Source: Bacteroidales bacterium
GTDB taxonomy: Bacteria > Bacteroidota > Bacteroidia > Bacteroidales > WCHB1-69
Direction of reading: 5' to 3'
Length of the DNA stretch: 37,547 bases
NCBI GenBank assembly: GCA_017525245.1
Contig: JAFXTE010000069.1
Location: 1 to 37,547, forward strand
The translations under genes and the position numbers were made by a program. This document shows positions 24,101 through 30,174 of the stretch, piece by piece (the stretch's first letter is position 1; each line of letters opens with the position of its first letter). The notes under the pieces were generated by a model that saw only the letters and a program-made list of their open reading frames with translations, did not search any database and had not been told where the DNA came from.

Positions 24101-24620
24101 GGTTGATGGCAATGGAGTTATTGCCACCGTTAGTTCGATTCACCATCTTCACCGAAGAGGTCATCCCGTTTTGCCTCGCTGTCAGGAAATAGATGCCTGC
24201 CGAAGTGAGGGTGATACGGATTCCGTGGATGCCTGGCTGTAGGGGAGAATAATGATTCACCCCTACAATGCGTCCGGTGATATCGGTGATCTCTACTACC
24301 ACGTCTCCCAGTTCTGCCACCTGCAGGTTCGCAAACGTGGTGCCGTCAAATGGGTTGGGGGTGTTTTGCGACAACCGCAGAGATGTTTCAGGAAACGTCT
24401 CTACATCCCCGACACCCGTCTCGTCCGTCATCGTCAGTACCGTATCATTGGGCCAAGTCAACGTATCCTGCCAGCCTTTGGTAAGGTTACTGACAACCAC
24501 CCGTTGCAGCGGCACATACAAGTCATTGATATCGCGCCCCGTAAACGTCACACTCACCGTCTGCGCCGAAACCACCGCAAACAGCAGCATTATGGTTAGG
24601 AAAGTAAATGTCTTTTTCAT
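21168..24620 (-). CDS. Exported protein with three FISUMP domains and an N-terminal T9SS-like module
   Basis: 1150 residues from the ATG at 24620, chosen because MKKTFTFLTIMLLFAVVSAQ is a clean signal peptide; the frame extends upstream to 24737 without sense. Residues 83-160 (RLSQNTPNPFDGTT, then VVVEITDITGRIVG, AGIYFLTARQNGMTSSVKM) look like a T9SS type A signal but sit near the N-terminus. Three Fibrobacter succinogenes major paralogous (FISUMP) domains follow, each with EGNVY-T, IG-QCWMRENMR, LYNW, CP-GWH-P and a closing SVRC-R. They are separated by two Fn3-like linkers (VTTDSV, GGVV-DGG, RGVCW-TS-NPT, YYVRAY-TN). There is no C-terminal sorting signal. FISUMP domains are related to C-type lectin-like folds and probably bind surface ligands. 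Confidence 0.85.
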   Translation of the reverse strand: MKKTFTFLTIMLLFAVVSAQTVSVTFTGRDINDLYVPLQRVVVSNLTKGWQDTLTWPNDTVLTMTDETGVGDVETFPETSLRLSQNTPNPFDGTTFANLQVAELGDVVVEITDITGRIVGVNHYSPLQPGIHGIRITLTSAGIYFLTARQNGMTSSVKMVNRTNGGNNSIAINPSVLQLKSSHRDGTDNPFEAGDQMEYVGFATLDGMEVESEHIVQVQEVSELITLSFSSSMEVTDAQPCPATPTVTDHEGNVYQTVMIGNQCWMRENMRCVTSPSTGTYLVDTTYNSTYTGKMAKRYRHYDSITVDSSFGLLYNWNAMMDTFNIAYGETSVDDSADHAFSVNYNGYRRGICPAGWHLPTEDEWWQLLSYVMSQPDYWCDSYFDDHIAKALASTTMWAYFSDECSAGHDLNTNNATGFSAMPAGTFTYNTFPTVFPTFCSAYFWTATQYSKRSAKSHFFPFCSSTVDWAYGNKCDCYSVRCIRGDDTFSVITPPTVTTDSVMVTHTLITTVTCGGDVVSDGGAPILTRGVCWSTSPNPTVEDPHTFNGDSLGSFTSNLIALQANTTYYVRAYATNEEGIAYGNEVVFSMLPTDSVPIAAPCPGIPTVTDIEGNVYNTVQIGAQCWMRENMRVTYFSNGSAVSPNGYFDYSSSNIPFVERGYLYNWNTAMHGASATNANPSGVQGVCPIGWHVPSIAEWTQLRNYVSSQNLFVCGDYSWSVAKALSSTTGWHYFSELCTVGNSQSTNNATGFSAVPAGWWKDAYGHFDDQGMHAFFCSTTKYYGNVLSCQLFNYRNDVFFYDGCDIADGLSVRCLRDSLGGSGHTVFLPTVTTDSVSNITDTSATCGGVVTTDGGDTIIARGVCWGTSSNPTIVGAHTSDSTGLGTFTSSITGLNAGTTYYVRAYVTNSIGTTYGMTMAFTTAPLTPNNHPCPDAPVVFDFEGNSYNTIQIGNQCWMRENLRSTYYSDGEPIPAGNSNMSSTNPYYYDNGSSTPLEDRGYLYNWPAVMYGAFSTEANPSGVQGICPDGWHLPSNAEWIQLINYLGTVSDYCCGGNSNYIAKAMASQSGWQSTFDYCTPGNNQLVNNLSGFSAVPVSNYLGTPGFNAVFWSFSAGSTSYYAKDFQIYCSASNVIQGSCPTDWGLSVRCLRD
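24377..24404 (+). repeat. 28-base palindrome inside FISUMP gene
   Basis: Arms GCAGAGATG and CGTCTCTAC around TTTCAGGAAA. It is in frame and encodes residues 73-82, between the first domain and the T9SS-like module. Confidence 0.7.
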
Positions 24621-24643
24621 ATCGGTAATCATAATAACGATGG

Positions 24644-24651
24644 CAAAAATA
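24644..24651 (-). promoter_or_regulatory. -7 element TATTTTTG (FISUMP gene)
   Basis: The minus strand reads TATTTTTG followed by CCATCG, 23 bases ahead of the ATG at 24620, which supports that start. Confidence 0.55.
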
Positions 24652-24673
24652 AAAAAAAAAGCGGAATTTCCAT

Positions 24674-24697
24674 CGAGACGCAAAATTTTGCGTCTCG
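24674..24697. repeat. 24-base perfect palindrome between divergent promoters
   Basis: CGAGACGCAAAA is followed directly by its exact reverse complement. It is a member of the GAGACG palindrome family with core CAAAATTTTG. It lies between the divergent -7 elements at 24644 and 24714. Its TTTG (24687-24690) is 23 bases from the plus-strand -7 element and could act as its -33 element. Confidence 0.75.
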
Positions 24698-24713
24698 ACA
24701 ATGGTAATTTATG

Positions 24714-24721
24714 TACTTTTG
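24714..24721 (+). promoter_or_regulatory. -7 element TACTTTTG (cvpA)
   Basis: TACTTTTG followed by CCGCC. A leader of about 95 bases separates it from the ATG at 24822; most of the leader is a heptamer array. Confidence 0.6.
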
Positions 24722-24757
24722 CCGCCAAATTAAACATCTAAAAAACCTTAACCTCCT

Positions 24758-24816
24758 AACCAATAACCCATAACCAATAACCCTCAATAACCAATAACCT
24801 ATAACCCATAACCATT
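24758..24816 (+). repeat. Heptamer array, unit AACCAAT/AACCCAT
   Basis: Eight 7-base units of the AACCNNT type with one 3-base interruption at 24786-24788. It fills the untranslated leader up to 5 bases before the cvpA ATG and is the longest array in the window. Confidence 0.8.
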
Positions 24817-24821
24817 ACAAA

Positions 24822-25337
24822 ATGAACTGGATCGACATCATCGTATTAATCCCCCTCTGCTGGTACGCCTTCAGGGGATTCAAAAACGGATTCCTAATGG
24901 AGATTGTCTCCCTGGCGGCCTTGTTTTTAGGGCTGTTCGTTTCCTACAAATTTTCCGATTTAATCGCGTTGTGGATTACCGGCACCTCTTTAGCAAAACC
25001 CATCTCTTTTTCGCTGTGTTTCGTGCTCACTATCGTGTTAGTCAACCTTTTGGGACGGATTCTAAAACGGGTACTCAAGCCCGTGCTGTCCGAATTCCTC
25101 GACAAGGTGCTCGGCATCCTTTTCGGCATCCTGAAAGTGGTTTTGGTGGCGGGCGTGCTGTTCTACTTCATCGACACCGTCGATAAAAAAGAGATTTTCA
25201 TCAAGCACGAGGTGAAAGAGGCGTCCATCGCCTACAAACATCTCTCGCCCGTGATGTCGCATATACTAGAGTGGAAGGAGCTGCGCGAACAAGAGAAAGA
25301 AACTTGTGATGAAAAGTCGGAACCTACACGAGAATAA
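24822..25337 (+). CDS. CvpA family membrane protein
   Basis: A 171-residue protein with the CvpA layout: four hydrophobic segments in the first 125 residues, an N-terminal NWIDIIVLIPLCWYAFRGFKNG signature with the conserved R-G-x-K-x-G turn, and a polar C-terminal tail. CvpA proteins sit in the inner membrane. They were named for colicin V production and are linked to envelope stress and bile tolerance, with no agreed mechanism. The gene has its own promoter and is convergent with rdgB. Its leader is almost entirely heptamer repeat. Confidence 0.85.
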   Translation: MNWIDIIVLIPLCWYAFRGFKNGFLMEIVSLAALFLGLFVSYKFSDLIALWITGTSLAKPISFSLCFVLTIVLVNLLGRILKRVLKPVLSEFLDKVLGILFGILKVVLVAGVLFYFIDTVDKKEIFIKHEVKEASIAYKHLSPVMSHILEWKELREQEKETCDEKSEPTRE

Positions 25338-25342
25338 TGTTT

Positions 25343-25377
25343 TTGGCTATTGGCTATTAGCTTTTGGCTATTACATA
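25343..25377 (+). repeat. Heptamer array, unit TTGGCTA
   Basis: Five 7-base units: TTGGCTA twice, TTAGCTT, TTGGCTA, TTACATA. It starts 5 bases after the cvpA stop and runs directly into a second array with a different unit. Confidence 0.75.
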
Positions 25378-25419
25378 TCGTAAATCGCAAACCGAAAATC
25401 GTAAACCTCAAGTCGAACC
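25378..25419 (+). repeat. Heptamer array, unit TCGTAAA
   Basis: Six 7-base units: TCGTAAA, TCGCAAA, CCGAAAA, TCGTAAA, CCTCAAG, TCGAACC. It fills the gap exactly up to the end of rdgB. Confidence 0.7.
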
Positions 25420-26004
25420 CTACCGTTCGCTTTGGTAATTCTTCAAGAAATCCTTGAGTTGCTGCATGGCTCGACCGCGATGACTGATGGTGTTTTTTGC
25501 CAAGGCGGACATTTCTGCGAAAGTCTGACGGAATCCCAAGGGGCGGAAAATCGGGTCATAGCCGAAGCCATCGATTCCACGCTGTTCGGTCAGTATCTTA
25601 CCATCCACTCTTCCTTCGAAAAAGTATTGCTTGCCGTCCAAAATCAACGCGATTACAGTTTTGAAACAAGCCTTTCGATTTGTAATTCCCTTCATCTCTT
25701 CCAAAACCTTCAACACATTGTCCTGATAGGAGCAACCTTCGCCGGCGTAGCGAGCGGAAAAGATACCCGGACGACCATCGAGAGCCTCTATTTCCAGTCC
25801 GGTGTCATCAGCGAAGCAATTACAATGGTAATGCTCTACCACATACTGCGCTTTCTGTAATGCGTTACCTTTCAGGGTGTCAGCAGTTTCAGGAATATCA
25901 GGGCAACCCAATTCGGGCAAGTTTTTGATAATATATTCTGAACCGAGGATATTGCGCACTTCCTCCGTTTTATGCAAATTGTGTGTAGCAAAAATAATTT
26001 CCAT
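25420..26004 (-). CDS. rdgB: XTP/dITP pyrophosphatase (HAM1 family)
   Basis: 194 residues from the ATG at 26004, chosen because MEIIFATHNLHKTEEV is the family N-terminus; the frame extends nine codons further without support. The THN--K motif binds the nucleotide. FADDTGLEIEALDGRPGIFSAR carries the metal-binding acidic residues, and DGFGYDPIF with SHRGRAM completes the active site. The enzyme removes non-canonical purine triphosphates such as ITP and XTP from the pool. It follows rpmF on the same strand after 75 bases. Confidence 0.95.
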   Translation of the reverse strand: MEIIFATHNLHKTEEVRNILGSEYIIKNLPELGCPDIPETADTLKGNALQKAQYVVEHYHCNCFADDTGLEIEALDGRPGIFSARYAGEGCSYQDNVLKVLEEMKGITNRKACFKTVIALILDGKQYFFEGRVDGKILTEQRGIDGFGYDPIFRPLGFRQTFAEMSALAKNTISHRGRAMQQLKDFLKNYQSER

Positions 26005-26079
26005 AGAAACATAAACCCAAAAAGATGACATGATTGCTCATGTCATCCACTGTTTTTCAAAATAACACCTCAAAGGATG

Positions 26080-26268
26080 TTACTCAGCCGTATTACCGAT
26101 TTCGATGGCTTGTTTTCCTCTGTAGTAACCGCATTCAGGACAAATGTGGTGAGGAAGGATGGGGGCACCGCAGTGGCTGCACGTGGTCAGATTGGGAGCG
26201 GTGATGAAATCGTTGGCTCTTCTCTTATCTCTTCTGATAGCAGAATGTCTTCTTTTCGGATGTGGCAT
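26080..26268 (-). CDS. rpmF: 50S ribosomal protein L32
   Basis: A 62-residue protein. The N-terminus is MPHPKRRHSAIRRDKRRA, the typical basic start of bacterial L32, and a zinc ribbon follows with Cys30, Cys33, Cys43 and Cys46. It is the zinc-binding (C+) form. It lies 23 bases after the DUF177 gene, the usual order, and the two form one transcript. In many bacteria plsX and fabH follow rpmF; here rdgB follows. Confidence 0.95.
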   Translation of the reverse strand: MPHPKRRHSAIRRDKRRANDFITAPNLTTCSHCGAPILPHHICPECGYYRGKQAIEIGNTAE

Positions 26269-26291
26269 ATCTTTTTAATTTTTTATTGTTA

Positions 26292-26846
26292 TTAATCTAA
26301 TTTTATATTCTTCAAAGCATCCCATCGGGGATCTGTCCCTTGTTCATCTTCACTGCTTTCCGCATTCATCTCCTCAAGGCGCTTCATCACCTCCGGATCG
26401 CATGTCGGATTCCCGTCAGCGTCGTCCTCGTGTACAATGCGGATGGGCAGAGCGAGCACAATGGACTCATACACAAAATGAAAGAGGTCGATTTCGTAGG
26501 TGTTCTCATCCATCATCCAAATCTCGTCTTCTTGTTCCTCTTCAGAGCGATAGTTTTCGGACACCAGCTTCACGAGCAGTCTTTCATCGAAGTTCATCGG
26601 CAGGGTGACGGGGGCGAGGCAACGGTCACATTCCGCCACCACTTCTCCTTCAAAACGGCATTGGAAGTCGATCATTTTTTCAGATTTTTCCATTTCAATC
26701 CGCAAAACCAACCGACCGTCCAACAGCTGTTCTATCCCTGCCAAGTCAAAGAACTCTTTATCACAATCTATTGAAAAACAATGCTTTCCGAGTTCAATGC
26801 CTGAGATTCTGATCTTAAATTGACTACGCAATTGCCTCTCTTCCAT
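26292..26846 (-). CDS. DUF177 (YceD) family protein
   Basis: A 184-residue protein of the DUF177/YceD family, linked in plants and bacteria to 23S rRNA accumulation and large-subunit assembly. The family motif is FEGEVVAECDRCLAP with C-x2-C at Cys73 and Cys76. The C-terminal part is acidic and ends in the conserved DPRWDALKNIKLD. It is encoded directly before rpmF, as in most bacteria. A -7 element TATATTTG lies 19 bases ahead of the ATG. Confidence 0.93.
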   Translation of the reverse strand: MEERQLRSQFKIRISGIELGKHCFSIDCDKEFFDLAGIEQLLDGRLVLRIEMEKSEKMIDFQCRFEGEVVAECDRCLAPVTLPMNFDERLLVKLVSENYRSEEEQEDEIWMMDENTYEIDLFHFVYESIVLALPIRIVHEDDADGNPTCDPEVMKRLEEMNAESSEDEQGTDPRWDALKNIKLD

Positions 26847-26865
26847 TGCAATAAATTTTGGGGTG

Positions 26866-26873
26866 CAAATATA
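26866..26873 (-). promoter_or_regulatory. -7 element TATATTTG (DUF177-rpmF)
   Basis: The minus strand reads TATATTTG followed by CACC, upstream of the ATG at 26846. It is back to back with the GtrA promoter at 26910. Confidence 0.6.
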
Positions 26874-26909
26874 CTCTTTTTTCTATATCCCTCGTTCGCT
26901 CTTTTTTTT

Positions 26910-26917
26910 TATTTTTG
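26910..26917 (+). promoter_or_regulatory. -7 element TATTTTTG (GtrA gene)
   Basis: TATTTTTG followed by CAGCC, 18 bases before the GTG start at 26936, so the leader is very short. Confidence 0.55.
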
Positions 26918-26935
26918 CAGCCTTAAAGTTAATAC

Positions 26936-27391
26936 GTGATAAAGGCATTTTTGAAACGCTATTTTGAACCGCAATTTATCCGGTTCGTGCTGGTGGCCAT
27001 GTTGAATACGGCCTTCGGTCTGTTCGTCAATTATCTGTTTCTCTTCATCTTTGAGCACCTGCTCAAGTTCAACCACGCCTATATCATCTCCAACTTCATC
27101 GCCACCATCGTCAGCATTCTGTTTAACTTCAAGACTTACGGTATTTTGGTGTTCAAGAACAAGGACAACAAACTGATCCTCCGATTCCTGGCGGTCACAA
27201 CGTTCACCTATCTCCTCAACATCGGGGGAATTGCCCTGTTGGAGCATCTTGGCAGCCAAAACAACTACATCAACCTCACCATCATGGCTGTTCCTGTCGG
27301 ATTGCTGAATTACGTGCTGAACAGCATTTTCGTGTATAAAAAGAAAGCACGTTTCTTTAATCTTAAAAGAAACAAGCAGACGAAAGAATAA
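26936..27391 (+). CDS. GtrA-like membrane protein
   Basis: A 151-residue protein with four transmembrane segments and the GtrA signature: FIRFVLVAMLNTAFGLFVNYLFLF near the N-terminus, FIATIVSILFNFKTYGILVFK in the middle and a basic C-terminal tail. GtrA proteins are thought to flip lipid-linked sugars (for example undecaprenyl-phosphate-glucose) or otherwise help cell-surface polysaccharide synthesis. The start is GTG at 26936, supported by the -7 element 18 bases upstream. It is divergent from DUF177 and convergent with ispE. Confidence 0.9.
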   Translation: MIKAFLKRYFEPQFIRFVLVAMLNTAFGLFVNYLFLFIFEHLLKFNHAYIISNFIATIVSILFNFKTYGILVFKNKDNKLILRFLAVTTFTYLLNIGGIALLEHLGSQNNYINLTIMAVPVGLLNYVLNSIFVYKKKARFFNLKRNKQTKE

Positions 27392-27422
27392 TTTTACTTA
27401 GACTTAGACTATGGCTGTGAGA

Positions 27423-27450
27423 ATGGAGACGTTTCAGGAAACGTCTCTAC
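27423..27450 (+). repeat. 28-base palindrome, core TTTCAGGAAA
   Basis: Left arm slightly decayed (ATGGAGACG), right arm intact (CGTCTCTAC). It lies between the convergent GtrA and ispE genes and has the same core as the copy inside the FISUMP gene. Confidence 0.75.
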
Positions 27451-27478
27451 AGCATTATCCCAGCCAATTCACCACACA

Positions 27479-27537
27479 CACCATTCACTATTCACTATTC
27501 TCACCACACACCATTCACCATTCATTCACTATTCTCC
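27479..27537 (+). repeat. Heptamer array, unit CACTATT/CACCATT
   Basis: About seven 7-base units (CACCATT and CACTATT) with interruptions. It overlaps the last codons of ispE and supplies its stop codon. Confidence 0.7.
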
Positions 27538-28308
27538 AAACACTCCGAAAAAAGCGGAGCCGCTGCCCGACATGGAGGCGTATAGCGCACCCTCGTGATA
27601 CAGCGCTTCTTTCACAGTTTTTAACGCGGGTATTTTCTTGAACAAGGATTCTTCAAAATCATTAACTACCAAATTTCTCCAATCTTTTGGACTGTTTTTC
27701 AGAATTTCCGGAAGGAAAATGTCAGATTCATGCGGAGTAACGCCAGCGTATGCTTCCTTGGTGGAAATTTGGATGTCAGGTTTAACGATTTTTAACCGAT
27801 AAGAAGACAGATCCAGGTCAACGGGGGTAAGCACTTCTCCACGCCCCGTGGCATACATCGGTCGGTTATACAAGAAAAATGGAACGTCACTGCCCAACTG
27901 TAGGGCGTATTCCACCATTTTCTCTTCAGAAACGGAGAGTTGGAAAATGTCTCGAAGCATCCTGAGCGTGAAAGCGGCATCCGCGGAACCACCGCCCAAT
28001 CCCGCACCCGAAGGAATCCCCTTGCGCAGAAATATCTCCACATTGGAAATACCAAAGTCTTTCTGCAGCAAACGGAACGCCTTGATACAAAGATTGTTAT
28101 CGACATCACCCAAATCTTCCACACTCTCCATCTTGAATACAATTTCCTGCGCGGAAGGGGAAATGCGCAGAAAATCCGTGAAAAAATCCGTAGGATAGAA
28201 AACCGTCTGCAAGTCATGGTAACCATCGGGACGTTTGCGCACAATCTGCAGACCGATATTGATTTTGGCGTTCACCCGCGCCTCCACGGGTTCAAAATCT
28301 TTCTTCAT
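27529..28308 (-). CDS. ispE: 4-diphosphocytidyl-2-C-methyl-D-erythritol kinase
   Basis: A 259-residue GHMP kinase of the MEP isoprenoid pathway. It phosphorylates CDP-methylerythritol. Lys15 sits in the N-terminal ARVNAKINIGL motif, the ATP-binding loop PSGAGLGGGSADAA spans 99-112, and Asp141 in GSDVPFF is the catalytic base. The C-terminal MSGSGSAFFG motif is present. The length is slightly short because the C-terminus ends in a repeat array. The start overlaps the yitT stop (ATGA). Confidence 0.95.
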   Translation of the reverse strand: MKKDFEPVEARVNAKINIGLQIVRKRPDGYHDLQTVFYPTDFFTDFLRISPSAQEIVFKMESVEDLGDVDNNLCIKAFRLLQKDFGISNVEIFLRKGIPSGAGLGGGSADAAFTLRMLRDIFQLSVSEEKMVEYALQLGSDVPFFLYNRPMYATGRGEVLTPVDLDLSSYRLKIVKPDIQISTKEAYAGVTPHESDIFLPEILKNSPKDWRNLVVNDFEESLFKKIPALKTVKEALYHEGALYASMSGSGSAFFGVFGE

Positions 28309-29177
28309 ATTTTAATATTGTCGAAATTTTTGCCGAACACACTGGCTGTTTTCGAAATGGTGATGAACGCGTTAGGGTCTATGTCTTTGATAATACGTGT
28401 GATAGCACCTTTATCCGTCTTGTGCGCCACAATCAGCAACACATCGCTCTCCTGCTGGTTGTAGGAGCCGTATCCTTTCAGAAACGTGGCTCCGCGATGT
28501 AAGCTGGAATTGATTCTTTTGGCAATCTCATGGTTTTTCTGGGAGAAAACCATAAACTGATACGTCTGCCGGTATCCGTCTATCACCAGATCGGAGATGA
28601 TGATGGAAACCAGCAGCACCACGAAACTATAAACCAATTTTTGGACATCGTAGAGCACAAAGTAGGAAGCACCCACAATAACGACATTGGAGAGCAGACT
28701 GACCCGCCCGTAAGAGATATTGCGGTATTTGCCTATCATCAGGGCGATGATGTCAACGCCGCCGGTGTTGCCGCCCCAGTTGATGGTCATGCCGATTCCA
28801 TACGCCGCTATCGCCGATCCGATGATGACACTCATAAACATGTCATCCACAATCGGCTTTGGGAACAGAGGTTGGAAGATGGAGAAAAAAACACTCATCA
28901 CCACGGTGCATATCAGGGAATTGATGCAAAACTTGGTTCCGAGAATCTTCCACGCGATGGCTATCAGGATGGCGTTTAAGGCAAAGGTGGTGAGACCGAT
29001 GGGTATTTTCGTGGCGAAATAGAGAATGGAGGCCGCACCCGCCACACCACCGCCAGACACCTCGTATGGCGTCAGGAACGCTGACCAGCCGAAGGTAAAC
29101 ATGGCCAGCCCCAAAAAGATGAAGAAATAGCTCTTCGCCTCCTGCAATATCTTCTTGAACGTCAGTTTTTTCTCCAT
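28305..29177 (-). CDS. YitT family membrane protein
   Basis: A 290-residue protein with the YitT (DUF161) architecture: five to six hydrophobic segments up to about residue 195, including GGVAGAASILYFATKIPIG and the conserved INWGGNTGGVDIIALMI, then a soluble DUF2179 domain (TFLKGYGSYNQQESDVLLIV, ITRIIKDIDPNAFITIS). The function is unknown; the C-terminal domain may bind a small ligand. It is in an operon with ispE through a four-base overlap. Confidence 0.9.
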   Translation of the reverse strand: MEKKLTFKKILQEAKSYFFIFLGLAMFTFGWSAFLTPYEVSGGGVAGAASILYFATKIPIGLTTFALNAILIAIAWKILGTKFCINSLICTVVMSVFFSIFQPLFPKPIVDDMFMSVIIGSAIAAYGIGMTINWGGNTGGVDIIALMIGKYRNISYGRVSLLSNVVIVGASYFVLYDVQKLVYSFVVLLVSIIISDLVIDGYRQTYQFMVFSQKNHEIAKRINSSLHRGATFLKGYGSYNQQESDVLLIVAHKTDKGAITRIIKDIDPNAFITISKTASVFGKNFDNIKI

Positions 29178-29204
29178 TGTTTGGCTTTTAGGTATCAGTC
29201 AATA

Positions 29205-29240
29205 GTCTAAGTTTAAGTCTAAGTCTAAGTCATAGTCTCA
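29205..29240 (+). repeat. Hexamer array, unit GTCTAA
   Basis: Six 6-base units: GTCTAA, GTTTAA, GTCTAA twice, GTCATA, GTCTCA. It lies between the glycosyltransferase and yitT. A short reverse-strand copy of the same unit (ACTTAG) is at 27397-27408. Confidence 0.7.
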
Positions 29241-29242
29241 CT

Positions 29243-30172
29243 CTACCCCTCCGCCTTATTCCCGGACACCAACTCATTAAGCCATTCCTTGAACAGCGTG
29301 ATATAAGCACTGTTGAAAATGTGCCTGAACATATAGCGATCCTCACCATAATCCTGCTGGATGTCTGTCGGATGAACCAAGGGCATGATAGGATAGGCAT
29401 TGCGTTTCAGATGGCGGATTTTGCGTTCAGCTTGCTTGCGGAACCCCACGTTGGACACTAAGTTGAGGTACGGCGTGATGCACAACCCTTCATGCGCCCA
29501 AATATGGAAATTGTACTGGTATGCCCAATAGGTGGCTTTGTATTTCTTGATGCTGTTGAACTGGTTGATCCAATACAACTTTTGTTTTTTGGTTTTCATA
29601 TAGGGTTCGATCATCTTCTCGAACCCCTCCTTGGTATATTGGTCCATGGAAAGGGAAAAGTCATTCCATCTGTTTTTCCAGGTGGCGAATCCCCAGGTGG
29701 AGGCATAGGCGGAGAAAAAGTAGGAGGATTCCCCTTTCTTCATCCGTTTCTTGTATCTTTTACGACTTCTGTGACGCCAGTAGAAACCGCCGATACTGTA
29801 GATTTTCTTGTCGTTGCGGTATTTTTCGAGCAGCTGTTCACAATAGGGGAAGAAATCATATCCCGGCACAGTATCGTCAAACAGGATGATGCCCTCTTCC
29901 TCTTGTTCGAAAAACCATTTTATAGCTGTGGCAATCATCTGGGATTTCCCCAGATGATTGTCCTGCCATAATTTGTGCACCTGGCACGGCCACTCGGGCT
30001 GGATGACGGCTCTTGCCTGATAGGTGCGCATACGGTCCAACATGGAATCCGGTTGCGCGGCATCACCTGCCACATAAAGCTGAGTAGGCTGCACCGTGCG
30101 TAATACTTGAAATACGTCGTGCGTTTCCTCTACTCTATTATATAGTATGAGTAAAACGGGAACTTTGAACAT
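29243..30172 (-). CDS. HlpA-like glycosyltransferase
   Basis: A 309-residue protein related to the group labelled hemolytic protein HlpA-like, which have a GT-A nucleotide-sugar fold. PVLLILYNRVEETHDVFQVL and LYVAGDAAQPD form the N-terminal nucleotide-binding part. The acidic metal-binding motif reads GIILFDDTVPGYDFFPYCEQLL, whereas the family usually has L-E-D-D at that point. The DD pair is kept but the preceding Glu is Phe. A basic region (WRHRSRKRYKKRMKKG) and aromatic-rich STWGFATWKNRW follow. It probably transfers a sugar to a surface glycan. It starts 2 bases after the DUF1015 stop. Confidence 0.75.
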   Translation of the reverse strand: MFKVPVLLILYNRVEETHDVFQVLRTVQPTQLYVAGDAAQPDSMLDRMRTYQARAVIQPEWPCQVHKLWQDNHLGKSQMIATAIKWFFEQEEEGIILFDDTVPGYDFFPYCEQLLEKYRNDKKIYSIGGFYWRHRSRKRYKKRMKKGESSYFFSAYASTWGFATWKNRWNDFSLSMDQYTKEGFEKMIEPYMKTKKQKLYWINQFNSIKKYKATYWAYQYNFHIWAHEGLCITPYLNLVSNVGFRKQAERKIRHLKRNAYPIMPLVHPTDIQQDYGEDRYMFRHIFNSAYITLFKEWLNELVSGNKAEG

Positions 30173-30174
30173 TT

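Noticed and set aside
24621-24737. Extension of the FISUMP gene to an earlier ATG
   Set aside because: It crosses a promoter and the 24-base palindrome; the ATG at 24620 begins a clean signal peptide.
24758-24816. CRISPR array
   Set aside because: Units are 7 bases with no spacers, and no cas genes are nearby.
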